64,000 nucleotides of DNA. Source: Struthio camelus. Lineage: Eukaryota > Chordata > Aves > Struthioniformes > Struthionidae. Below the pieces are notes generated by a model that saw only the letters and a program-made list of their open reading frames with translations, was not told the origin of the DNA and did no database searches. The translations under genes were made by a program, and so were the position numbers. Positions 11,001 to 22,481 of the stretch are shown piece after piece. The first letter of the stretch is position 1. Each line of letters opens with the position of its first letter. The stretch spans positions 25,851,068-25,915,067 of the forward strand of contig NC_090952.1 in the NCBI RefSeq assembly GCF_040807025.1, read 5' to 3'.

Positions 11001-14000
11001 TTGCTCCTTATCCCCTTCAGTTGGTAGAGTTGGACTTACGTATGCGTTGGGTCCAACAACTTGCTTCAGAGGGGATTTGTCACCACTGTGGTGCCAAAGT
11101 TTTCTAACTTGGAGACAGCTTGCTTTCCCAGCTGTAATGGCACACCATCCTTAAGTGGACAATTTGGATGATGTCCAGAAGAGTCCTTGATTAGGTAAAT
11201 TCGTACGTGAAGTGGTGCCTTGGGTCAGTTTCCTTTCTGAAGAGGTGTCTGATACCTCTCATGTTTTCTAGAATTCACATGCTCATCAACTTGGTAGCCT
11301 AGGAGTGTTGCTGCTGCTGCTGCTTGTGTGGTACGGGGCCCCGGTCAAGGCACCTAAGGCCTCCTGCTGCTGACAGAAGCTTGAGGTTGTCTCCCACCCC
11401 TGCTCAGTCAGCCCTTATTCAATAGCATGTGCTAGTGGACCCTACAGCGTTACCACAGCCTAAAGAATAGCTAGTGGGTAGCACAAACTCATCTGCTGGC
11501 TGTTGCGTCTGCTCTGTATGTCCCGTTCCCAACTCCTCCCTACAAGCTTGTGTTAGCTTAGGTGTTCATCGGACCCTCAGCTGAGCTGCTTCAGCTTGCT
11601 AAAAAGGTGAATGATGGGAATGTGGAGCTGGGATATAAGTCCACAGCAGGCGATGCTTTGCTTGACTGAAGCTGCTTTAGAACTGCAGCCTTTGTCAAAG
11701 TAACTCTCTCATGTAACTTGGTCGAATGGTTCACAGCTGCCGGAAGGAGAGATGTTGCTGCTTGCTGGCAGCTGACACAAGGTGGGAGCGTGCATCCAGG
11801 AGCAGGGAGCTGAAGATGAAAAGCACCTCTCCTTGGTGTCAGGGGCTGTTGTCTCGTGTTTAGTGATGCTGCATGCAGTCTTCGTGCATTGCTACTATAT
11901 GTTCTTTTCTGTCATTGTGAAACAGTAAAACTGCTTATACGTTGAGTAACGTTTTGGAGTAAATCTGAAGCTGTAAGTTGTGTTTCAAACTGAAAGTTCG
12001 TTTTCAGAAAACTGCCGTTTTGACCTCACGCGGCATCTTCTGGGATGCTTGAGAACCTCTTCTGAAGAGAAACATCCTTGAAATAAAGGACGCTGCCCTT
12101 AGTAATTGCAGCTGGCTTTCCTTCAGGAAGGAAAATGTCTCTGCATCTGAGAAGATATTGCTTAGCTGACCAAGGAGAGGCAGAAGCCATGGTTTCACGT
12201 AAAGCTGAGCTGAAAGGGCTTACTGCTGCTGAAAGATGTTGCTCTCCAGTGCTTCAGCCCTTTCCTTGTGCTGGCACTTAACTCTTGTTGGACCATTTAC
12301 TTGAGCTCATTTAACTAAATTAGATGACCAAAAAACTTGTTAGTATTTAAAAAAAAAAAAAAAAAAGCTAACGAAGATAGATATGATGGAGACTTATAAA
12401 ATCAGAAGCAGCGCAGATGATAAACAGGCAATGATTATTCACCTTTTCACAGGATGAGAATGAGGGTGTATCAGGTGAAAATGACAAGTTACAGGTTCAG
12501 AATAATCAAAAGTAGATGATATTTGACATGTAAGTTGAGCTGTGAAACTTCTGATCACAGACCGTTATGTACGCTAAGAAGTAATACGCATTTTAAAAAA
12601 TTGAGAGCTGTTGAATGCAGAGGAACCACCTGCAGCTCAGTGAGGTGTTGTCTTTCAAATGACTAGCAGCTAAGAAGTGTACTTTGAAAAGAGAGTTTTG
12701 TTGTATGCCTGACCTGTCTTTATATTTCCTCTTAAGCAACAGACTAGCCGCAGTTGGAGGCAGAATAGTGGACTTTTGGTCTGATCCCACATGTGAAACT
12801 CTTAGTGTTGGTAATAGAAACAGTGGTGACTGGAATGAGAAGCTGTAGAAAGGTGGGTCTGCCTCTTAAGCGATGGCAGCGTTGAGGACGCGATCGGAGA
12901 CGTGCTGTAAAGGGCCGTGCAGTGTACACGGAGGAAGCCAGAAGGCCTGAGGAAGGTACAGGGGGCAGGAGAGGGCAGATCACACGCACTGTTTTTTTTC
13001 CCTCAGTTACCCGAGAAAATGGAAATAATCTGGAATAAGAAAATGAGAAAAACAGCAGGATATTGTGTAACTGGGCAGACAAAAAGTCCTGAAGCACAGC
13101 GTTACGCTCGAATAGAACTCTCTGAGAAAGTCTGTGACTCTGCAGGTAAGTAAAGGAAAAGATGCATTGATCCTTCTTTGTCAAACCATGTTCTAAAGAT
13201 AGTAGCATGAATCTGAGAACTAAGATCTACAGTCAGCCCCTGCTCTGAAATTTCTTGTCACCTTGAATAAATAAATCCCCTAAAAATAATGCATAGGTAG
13301 TAGCACCTGTCCTCACAACCCTTCCAAGAGGCTGGATGAATTCACAAAATGTGAAAACACTGATAGCTACCTATACATGCAAACCTCAGAATATAGTTTG
13401 ACGCTTCTATTTTGTATTGGTTTCAAAGACCTTACTATATGGCCAGACTTACTATATATTGCAGTGTAATATCTGTCTTCCATCATAGCCTGGTGCCTTG
13501 TTGATTAAACTTAAAGCTGGAATAGAGACAGATAAGAGCCAAGTTAAGTTTTATTATTTGGTGGTACTGTAACTGTTAGATTCCTGCTCTCCTACTCCCC
13601 CCTACCCCACTTTGGGAAAATGAATGTTGCCGTTACTGTAGGTTAAGAGCTACTGTAGTAGCTTTTAATTAGTTCTGCAATTAAAATCTATTGAAATATG
13701 TTTAATGAGTTGGAGAGGTGGAACGGATTAGGGATGTGGGGAAGTGACTAGGATGGAGAATTAGTAAGGTTAATCACAGAACTGGTAGAAGCGCATGGAG
13801 TGGAACCTTGTTGGGGCGTTTATCTTCTTATCCAGGTATTCATAATTCCGACTTCCAAAATGACCTTTGCACCTTAGTGAGGAAGAAGCCCCAACAACAA
13901 CAAGCCCCAAACCTTGCAGTAATTTGCAATTCTTTTAATTTTGCAGATACCATAAGAGATCTGCAGCACTAGTTTGTTTTTGAAGTTCAACAAATACTTG

Positions 14001-17000
14001 TAATACATGTTCAATTCACTGTTTGTGCTGACAAAATTGTATCCTCTGAAGTAAATCTGTTTTTACAAAGCTAGATATTGGAGCTAATATTCTCTGTGCT
14101 GTCATTTACAGTATTAAGACTAAGCTCCATTAGCTCTGGGTCATGGCAACAGACTTTGCCTGAAGGACCTATTTTTTCAGGGAGGACTCTGTTCTGAGAG
14201 CTATCTGATGATGCCTGTCTGCAAATGAAGCATCAAAGTGCTGCTGTGTAAGGCCATGAGGAGCTTGCAGCAGCTTTTTTCCCTGGATGTAGTTCTAGTC
14301 CTCTACACCTAAAAAGAGAGAGGACCTGGAAAAGGTCCACAGAAGGGCAGTGTCAAAGGTCTGGAAGAGACCTCTGCACAGCAAGAAACTGAATAGACTC
14401 TAGGACTCTTGGATGAGGGGGCAAAAAGATGGGAGAAGGGAAAATGACTGAAGGGCAGTATCTTATAAGCCTCAGAGTTTGGATAGGGAAGAGTTGTACA
14501 GTAAATGTGAAACTAAGGGGTTCCGGGCTCAAAACACAGAAAAGAGATACCACCGATGCAGAAAGTGTTAGTAAACTCTGGAATTCCTGGCTGCAGGATG
14601 TTGTGTTTGCTAAAAACTTACAGGGTTCAAATGCAATAGAAAAATCCGTAGAGGATTACTAAATACAAAGATACCATCTCTGACTCAGAAACCTGATGCA
14701 TCTATTATTGGGGGCTGGGAGAGCAGTTAGAAGAACTACTGCTATATGCTTTCCTTGCTCTCATGCTGTTCCCTAGACATCTGCAGTGATTACTGCTGGA
14801 GGCAAGGTAACGTGCCTTTGTTCTGACTTTTTCTGCAAAACATCTCTGAAGCCTCCTTTTCTCCTTCCTTTTTATTATGAGTTTAGGAATAGTAATAGTA
14901 TTTGAAGCTTGTATTAGCTGCAGAATGAGAATATAAATGCAATGTTTGGATTGTCTGTATAGATTATACTTGCAAAAGTATGAGACGTTAATTTCTATCA
15001 GCGTGCTCTGCAGCTGAATCACCAGTTTATAGGATTTTTGCCTTCCCAGATACAGTGTCTTGAAGTGGCACTCTGCAACAGTTTGGTAGTAACACCAAAG
15101 CACAGTCTGGACAAAACTTTGATTTCTCACAGCTGTGGACGTTGCCAGGCTTCTGAAGAGATTGCACATAACATGACTAATGTAGTTAACAGATGCTGAT
15201 AGTGGTGCCTTAGTGCTCAGTTTAAGCCTTCCAGAGAGCTGTCTACCCTTATTCTTGCAACAATTGAAGTCGCAAGTCAGCAGCCAATGAAAGCTAACAG
15301 AATTACTTGCGAAGCAACAGTTTGAAGAGGGAATGCAGCAGCTTAGTTGTCTTCATGTATCTAAGACAGCAGTCTCTTCTAAGACTTGGGACGGAACACT
15401 ATTACCTTGGGAAATCTCTACCTATGAGCAAGCTGTTAACAGGGAACGTGTACACCAACAGTGGAGCAGCGAGCTCAGGATGGGAGGCTGTACTTCCCTA
15501 TGCCTGGCTGATCTTAATTTCTGGTTTTTTTTGTCTTACCCCAAGACCGTCTTCGAGACACCCTGATTCATGAGGTTTGCCATGCAGCCACCTGGCTGAT
15601 CAATGGTGTTCGGGATGGGCATGGACAATTCTGGAGACTATATGCCAAGAAATCGGCTATGATTCATCCAGAACTGCCAGTGGTGACACGATGCCATAGC
15701 TATGAGATTAAGTACAAATTCACCTATGAGTGTGTTTTGTGCAAAACCACGTGAGTAATCTTGGTGGTGCAATAATCTTGCATGTGATTTTTCTTTTAAC
15801 TTTTTCTAACTTGACGGTCTCCTGTGGTAGAAATTATGAACCTCTTAAACTGTAAAGTGCTTGGGATAGTCATCTGAGTTGCCATTTTCCCTTTCCTGAG
15901 CCCACAGAATCTCGCTACATGATTCCACGTATTTGTTTCCAAGTAGGTCCACTTCCAGACTGTCAAGAGGTCAGGACAGACAGAAGTGTCTTGCAGTGAC
16001 CAAGCAGTAAGACGTGTCAGAGTACTTGCCTCAGCTTTGAGGGAGGGGGAGAGGTCACACCCTGCGTGGCTGCTCTCATTTTTCACACTTTGCTCAAATG
16101 ACTCAAGTTCGGATTCTCCCGCTACTATAGGCCTTTGAAACACGCTTGAGTGAACTTGTGCATTTTTTGGATCACATCTTTCTGATTTCGCAGTCAACAT
16201 TGATACTGTTATAAGCTTTACAGTAGTACTTTTTCCAGTCGTGAGTATGCACTAGCATCTGGAATAGTGCTTGTGAACCTGCTCTGTTGAAGCGTTGGCC
16301 AGGTCTGGCTCAGCCCCATAGAACGTACGTGAGCAAAGTACTAGGGTGTATTGCTGTATTAGTAGGTAGAAATAAGGCATTCCAAGTTCTTTGTAATTAG
16401 TAAAACGTACATAGATTTCAAAAGTAAAATCTGCAAATAATTTTCAGTTAGCACCCCTGAACCGTTGTCCCAGATGGCCTGTGATTCAGTCATGGCTGTC
16501 CAATTTTGCTCCACAGAATCTGTAAATAAAAATTAAGACTGTGAAAATGGATATCTGAATTTAGGCTTAAGTTCATGTTGGACCCCTAAATATTTGATCA
16601 GACCTTGAAAAATGTGGAAAAGGCAACGGAAGAAGTTTTAGGGGAGAAATGTCTTAATACAGATTTAATCACTTCACTCTGAAGGATGCAGTCTGTTTCC
16701 TATTATATAATGGTAGCCTAGAAATCTGACCTAAGTAGTCTAGCAGATGAGAAAGGAGCCATTTCCCACAAGTCCTGCCTACTGCAAGTGTGGAATCTAA
16801 GCAGTTGTTTTCCCATTTCAGGATTGGACGTCATTCCAAGTCGCTGGACACGGAGCGTTTTGTGTGTGCACGCTGCGGGGGGCAGCTGGTCCTGAGTCAG
16901 CCCACTCGGAAAGACGGCACTCCTGCTAGGACACATCTAACGCCCTTTGCAAAGTATGTGAAAGAAAACTATGGATCTACTAAAAAAGAGCAGCATGGGC

Positions 17001-17074
17001 TGAGCCATGTAGAAGTTATGAGGAAACTCAGTGCTGAGTTTGCTTTAAAAACTAGGCTTCAAGATTCCTTGTAA
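1733..17074 (+). CDS. GCNA: GCNA, germ cell nuclear acidic SprT-like metallopeptidase (10 coding exons)
   Basis: Exons: 1733-1914, 3136-3185, 3892-3955, 4884-4960, 5811-6254, 8066-8240, 10777-10921, 13007-13145, 15546-15750, 16822-17074; phases agree throughout, giving about 577 residues. The family works in germ cells on DNA-protein crosslinks such as trapped topoisomerase. The N-terminal half is disordered with four acidic-hydrophobic motifs (SSDDEEFEMFLARM, DDSVDDFFLDFKK, SDSEDSVFIESPW, SDSSDGEFESLIERI) that resemble SUMO-interacting motifs. The SprT-like core starts at CSVPGCFLRDLSNP. The metal site is HEVCH, with a further His in DGHG (exon 9). A zinc ribbon follows (CVLCKT ... CARCGG), and then the conserved tail HVEVMRKLSAEFA. 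There is no HMG box. The intron after exon 4 needs a GC donor. Exon 1 (Gly/Arg/Ala-rich, in the CpG island) is supported by phase and a good donor only, so the true start is less certain. Confidence 0.9.
3728..3792. repeat. GT repeat followed by T-rich tract in a GCNA intron
   Basis: Low-complexity GT dinucleotides followed by T runs broken by GG. Other pure T tracts of 22 bases lie at 6994-7015 and 8947-8968 in later GCNA introns, and an A tract lies near 12350-12366. These are simple-sequence features without other content. Confidence 0.8.
8718..8809 (+). other. GCNA: candidate extra or alternative GCNA exon
   Basis: A 92-nt segment with a good acceptor (TTTTGCTCAG) and a consensus donor (GTAAGT at 8810). 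Spliced to exon 6 (ending 8240), it stays open for 31 residues, including RCSGCL. It ends in a phase that does not fit exon 7 at 10777, whereas exon 6 joins exon 7 directly in frame. It is therefore an alternative, frame-shifting exon, part of a pair whose partner I could not find, or a decoy. I searched 8810-10776 for a compensating exon without success. Confidence 0.3.
14280..14815 (+). mobile_element. CR1 LINE 3' end, old and diverged
   Basis: Inside the GCNA intron between exons 8 and 9, in the same orientation as the gene. Recognisable CR1 3'-terminal phrases appear in order: GACCTGGAAAAGGTCCACAG, then CTCTGGAATTCCTGGCTGCA, then ACAAAGATACCATCTCTGAC, then CTATATGCTTTCCTTG, ending near a short CATCTGCAGTGATTACTG stretch. 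The copy is 5'-truncated and carries many substitutions, so it belongs to an ancient amniote CR1 group rather than a recent avian one. The 154-residue minus-strand open frame over it is a shadow. Confidence 0.8.
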
Positions 17075-20000
17075 AATCGCAGTGTTCGTACTTTCTTGAG
17101 GCTGCTTAATTTTTGTATGTATCACTAAAGTAAGTAGCATGGAATATATAGAAAATTTTTTGGAAGATTCCGAACAATTTTAATAGCTTAGCAGTCGAAG
17201 ATCCTGAGGCCTTTTCTGAAATGGGTAACACAGTGGACAAGAAGTAATGATGATGGGGAATCAGAGCAACAGTACTCTAAGTTGCAGTTGACTGGTTTGT
17301 GTATCCTCCTCAAACTTCAGGTAAACAGCTACTGCACCTGGGAAGATGCAGTTCTAGGCCCTTCACGGGACGGAGTCGCTATATTTGTCTTGGGTTTTCT
17401 TAACGATATTTACACATAGTGCCTCATAGCGCGTGTTCAGGGACTCTACTGAGCAATAGTTTTGCTGTGTAGGTCATCTGGGTAGCTGATGTGCTCACTT
17501 AGGGGGTATGCTAGACTCCATATAAACATGCCATAGAACAGCTGTGCGTATATCTGGGATTGCCAGATGCAAGAAAACTCAGGCACATGAGCCAAGTCCT
17601 GTGATTCTGTCTGGATGAAGGGCAGATCTGAGACTTGAATGTGGGTCCAGGTGTTCTCCTAAGGAGAGTTTATTGAATGGTCCTTGGCTGTTTTCCTTAA
17701 AAGTAAGCTGTAGGAAAGATGGTGCCTCAAATTTTTTAGAGACAGTGTGAGCTTTCTCTAAAGCCCTCTAGCCCCTACTGAGATCAAAGCTATCTTTCTG
17801 GTTAAATTTCGATGGCAATTGTTCCTCAATAACTGAGGTTTCGTAGAAACTAAAATAGATGCAAAAGGGCAGGTGGGGGAGAAAGCAAATTCGAACAGTT
17901 TTTCCACGAGAGAATGAGAAGCATATATAGGCAGCTGACTTGAATCTTTCCTGTAGAATTTGAATGTGTGTTAAGACTTGCTGTGTGTGTTTGCCGTGAA
18001 CAAATTGCTCAGGTGATTCGCAGTTTTGCATCATCAATAAATGTCTTTTTATACCAACTGTGGCAATGAAGCTGGCATCATCTTTACTGCTATTTAACTG
18101 TGACTGTGTAACTTCTGGGAGATTCTGCATCTGGGTAATGCCTTCTCTTTTAGAGCACTGTCCTGGCCGTGCATTTGCCTTGCACCTCTTTCCTTACTGT
18201 AGCTCCTCTAGTAATTGAGGGGCTTGCTCAGTGTATGTCTCTGTATTGATAAGGGAGGAGGAAAGCGGGTCGGTGGGCAGATGGGAGGCCTGGAGCCTGG
18301 GCACTGTCCCCCCGTTCCTGGAAGCAGCCTGGTTTGGGCTGGGGACGCAGATTGGGGAGGTGGTGCTGGGCTGTGCTCGTGTTGAGGGTGTTCAGGGGTG
18401 CAGCGGAGGGGGGTGTGCAGCAGCTAACACCCCATGCTAACGGCCAGCTGGAGCTAAAGGCGCCCGTTTTTTCCTCTCCGCAGCAGAGGCGAGTGCACTG
18501 CACGGCTGAGCTGCTCCGTGCTGGTGGCTGAGCATGGGCATGCCGCCTGGGGCTGGGGAGCGGCGAGGCGAGGGCTGGTCTGGGCTGCAGAGCATGGGGC
18601 AAATGTGGAGGGGAACGGGGAGGAGAGTAGTGCGACAGCGCATGGGGTGGGTGCTCTCTGCAGGTGCAGCTTTTCAGAGGAGGGGGAGGCAGTGGTGGTT
18701 GGGGGTGGAGGGACCAGCAAGGGGGTGATGCAGGCAGACGTGCAGCTCACTGATTTGGTTGTGCCTCCAACCCCTGTAAGGGGCTATGGGATTTGTGGTG
18801 CTTCCCTCTGGAAACAGGATCTCTGCAATGATGTGTTGCCACTGCTGCGGGACGTGGTGCTCTTAGACTGTCCCAAGTTGTGCCCGTCCTGGTGTCATCT
18901 GGTCTTCTGGAAGCAGAGCCAAGGAGGGCAGTGGTCGAGTGGAGCTCTGGACTGTGTTGGGCTGCTTCATTCGGTCTCATTTTCTTTACTGAACTGACTT
19001 CTGTAATTAAATTAATAAAAACCGAGCTCCCACCCCTGTTGTGTCAGAGGAGCCACGGACCCTGGCAAGTACTGCAAAGGGATGATGTAAATACACTGCC
19101 CTGAGTTGACGAAGGTGTCAGTCTCTGCCTGTCATCACAGACACCTTTTCAAGATGGCATTGAAAATTTCCCACTAGAGCTGTGACTGCAAGATGGGAGG
19201 AGGGTTGGATACTGGTGTAGAGAGACGCTCAAGGCATGTGAGAGGTGAAATGAGTTAAATTTAATGAAGGACTTGCCCTCCAGCGTGGGGGGGGAGCCCT
19301 GGGAACCGTGCAGGGGAGGAGGCTGTTGGGAGGCTACTGGACGGATGGGTTGAATGCCTAGGCGGGACTCGCTTTGTGTATCCTAAGGGCCCCTTTTATC
19401 TCCTGGAGCTGTTTCCTTATCTTGACTATGCAAAGTGGTTGCAAAGGGGAGTAGTTACTGGCTGCCAAGCAGCTAGACGGCGTTGACAAAACGGAAAACG
19501 TGTCTGGCCCTGCCTGGTTTTCCTCAACGCGTAGAGAGCACCCTGCAGGCCGCTGTCGCGGACCCCCCCTCCCATCAGTCCCCTAACTCCTTGCTGGCCA
19601 CAGCTTCCCCAGGTGCTCTCTCCACCACAGGGAATACAGCTGCTGTAGCTGTAGGAGGTGCTTCATCTCAGCACCTCTTGCAAGCTCATCACACCTGCCT
19701 CGCCTTCACCTCTGCAGCCAGTGTGGGCTCTACTGGGACTTGCCACCCAGGAGAGACCCTGACTCATTGGACGTGGTTCTTGTGGAGGACACCAATGGCA
19801 AATAGCTTTGCCGCCAGGCTCTCCAACATCTTCGTTCTCAGCAAAGTGTGCGTGCACAAACAAAACAGGGCTTGGATTCCCCCTGCTGTTGGGGGCTGCT
19901 AGTTAAGACCAGAGTTGTTCCTATCTTCTGCAGGCAGCTGCCTTCCCACCCTTGGTGCCTACAGTGTGAAGCTCCAGTTCTGGTATCTTCTCTGGTTCTG

Positions 20001-20574
20001 CCTCCTGCAAGCTGACCAGTCTGGGAAGGAAAAGCTTCTGAAAATGTAGAAGGAATGGCAACAGTTTCGAGAAAAAGCCCTGTGGCTTTTTAAAGCACGT
20101 TGTGGGAGTAAAATAGTTAACGCCTCATAGGCCTTCGCAGGCCTATCTAGCAAAAAATATCTGCAATGGCCTTGCAGAAGTCAGCGCGACCCAGTTCCCG
20201 AAGGAATGTATTGTTTGTAGGCGAGTGTGCGTGCCGTATTGTTGGAGCTTACGCTTCTGAAGTGATTCACTCCCTGTTCCTGCTTATCCACGTAGCTGCA
20301 GCTCTGTGAAGGACGAGTCGTATAACCCAAAGGAATAATCACCTGCGTAACTGCCTCGCTTGGGCCGAGTTCGTATGAGCAGTCTGGCACGCTGCTGCTG
20401 CTCTGGGCTCTCTCCTGTAGCTGCAGCAGTAAAACTTGTGCTCTGACCTGAGCCTGAACTGTGCTCCAGTTGTTCCACGACAGCGTGAAAGTTTGGAACA
20501 GGTCAGGTATTGATGTGATCTGGGCAACAGCGCAGACTGAGAGCGTCCTTTCGCAAAAAAAACCTATCACAAAC
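17075..20574. other. GCNA 3' UTR and downstream intergenic DNA
   Basis: After the GCNA stop there is an AATAAA at 18036-18041 (3' UTR about 960 nt) and another at 19014-19019. Between about 18.25 and 18.75 kb the sequence is GC-richer and has open frames on both strands, but they are low-complexity and lack splice or family support. Nothing else recognised. Confidence 0.5.
18036..18041 (+). terminator. GCNA: likely GCNA polyadenylation signal
   Basis: AATAAA in the sense orientation, about 960 nt after the GCNA stop codon and followed by T-rich sequence. No nearer canonical signal was seen between 17075 and 18035. Confidence 0.5.
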
Positions 20575-20735
20575 CCTTTGTGGCCTCTTGAGTTCAGGGC
20601 TGAGGGGGTGGTTTTGGTTTTAGCTCAGACCCCTTCGTTAGGGACATAAAGGAAAAGAGTAAGTTTTTACACTGGGGCTCCTACCAGGCTTTTGCTAGGC
20701 AAATTACGTGGTTATTTCTGTCTGGCCGAGCTCTG
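20575..20735. repeat. copy A of an unidentified interspersed repeat
   Basis: This stretch can be aligned by eye with 26075-26240 in the same orientation. Shared blocks in order are CCTCTTG.GTTCAG, TTTTAGCT/TTTCAGCT, an A/G-rich block, a GTAARTTTTTACA motif, then TTTGYTRGRCAAATTACRTGG. Divergence is high (roughly a quarter to a third of positions by eye). The family is not recognised. Confidence 0.55.
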
Positions 20736-20944
20736 AGAGGAACAGCAGTTTTGCTCCTCTTTCTCCCTGCGAGGCAAAGCTCTGCTCCTGTCTGCGTTTC
20801 CGATGGGTCGTGGCTTCTTCCGCCTGATGAGGTGCCTGGCTGCGTGGATGACGGAAGAGGAGTGCATGTTGCAGGCCAGGCCCTGAGCGAGGTTTTCAGC
20901 ACGGTCCTCACAGCAAAAGCAGAGAGCTGGGCTGGCACACAGCA

Positions 20945-21085
20945 TCCAAGTGGGCGGCAAAGCAGCTGGCCCATCGGGTCAGAGTGGGGTCGTGCTCACT
21001 GGTAGCAAGTCCAACTGCTGCTTGGGGCTGATACTGTTTTATGTCTTTGTTAATGACCTTTGTTGGTTCTGCCTAACAAAAGGCG
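20945..21085 (+). mobile_element. CR1 reverse-transcriptase fragment
   Basis: Translation in the frame starting at 20950 gives LGLILFYVFVNDLCWF, preceded by QSGVVLTGS. This resembles the CR1 ORF2 palm segment ([21 protein letters not shown]) with a small length change before it. The rest of the element is not visible, so this is an isolated, decayed internal piece. Confidence 0.6.
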
Positions 21086-22481
21086 CGCTATGGAGCGGTG
21101 TTCCTGTAGTCCCCAGGAGGGAGGGTAGCTCTGGCAGGTCCTCCTCACGTGCCGTGAGCTAAGGCAGGAAGCGGGACGCGCTCTGGGGCTAGCTGAACAT
21201 CTCTGGCATGATTATTTTCCCCTGCACTGCTCTCCCTCTTTGTGCTGCGCATCCTCAGGGCCAGCCCCGAACTCAGGGGAGCTGCCTGGCAGGCGTAGCC
21301 TCGTACAGGTCCTCTCACTGCCACTTATTGCAGCTGCAGGAGAGAGCTCGGCACAGAGCCCGAAGCATCGTCCTGAGGGTTGAGGGCAACTGCCTGGAAG
21401 CGGAGGTGTTCAGGAAGGTAAAGATGCCTGTAGCGGGAGGAGAGACTTGGGTGAGGGTCTACACAGGCGTAGGACAAATACCTGCCTGTTGCCCACCACC
21501 GAGGGCTTCCCTGAGGCATCATGGCCTTGGCACGCAGATCCACACAGATACTGCTGCCAGGTGCCGTGGTGTGCCACGGTGATGTGGCAGCAAGGGCTGG
21601 CTGGGAGGCCAGGGGAGCCCCTGCTCAATCCCTAGCTCTGCTTAGTCTGCTGGGACCATGGCTGGGTCACCGTGACCAACCCCAAGCCCCTGTGAGAAGC
21701 AGGGCTGGGCACCCCTGGGCTCAGTGGCTTTGAAAGCCACTGTCCCCGGGCAGCTCCTGCCTCAGCTGTGCCACGTACACACCTGATTCATCCTCTGATG
21801 TGTCTGCGAAGAATGAGGATAAACGCTCGTCTGCTGCACGCCTGTGGGCAAGCTGCATCGGAGAGCCAAAAACAACCCATCTGTAAGGTCATGAGCCTGC
21901 CATACTCAGGACAACAGTACCCTGGGATGGACGGGGAAGCGGTACAGGGCCCGGGGATGCTGTGAACAGCCACAAGTCCCAAGGGAAGGGGCCTGTGGCT
22001 GGCAAGCTGACGAGACAACACGTGTTGCAGGGCTGTAGGGCAAGTCTAGAGGCTGCAACAGGCCTCTCCCCAGTGGGTGATAGTACAGAGGGAAAAGGGC
22101 TGAGGGTGACAGCTCGGCAGCACAGGCAGGGGTGGCCCGTGGGATGGGGCAGGGGTCTTTGCCCACCGCACCTCCTAGACAGCTCATGCATCTGGTTTGT
22201 TTGGTGGTCAGTGCTGACCTTGCGCTCCCGGCTCACCTGGTGCCAAAGGCCTCTGGCCAAGAGAGAACTCATCGGCCAGGTGGGTACTGGCATAGCAAAA
22301 AGCGCTCTGCGGGGTGGGTGGGGGCTCTTCGGGAGGAGTGGGCGCGCGGAAGAGTCTTTGCTCAGGAAGCTAGGTCTTGCCCAGATTGTGCAGGTGGAGG
22401 CTTTTTTCTGCAGCTGCCATGACATCCAAGGTTGTCTTGCCTCTTCCTGCCTGCTCATCGTGGTATCCAGGTGGCTCTTAC

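Noticed and set aside
18228-18997. Possible gene in a GC-richer patch downstream of GCNA
   Set aside because: Open frames exist on both strands but are low-complexity, with no convincing start, splice pair or domain.
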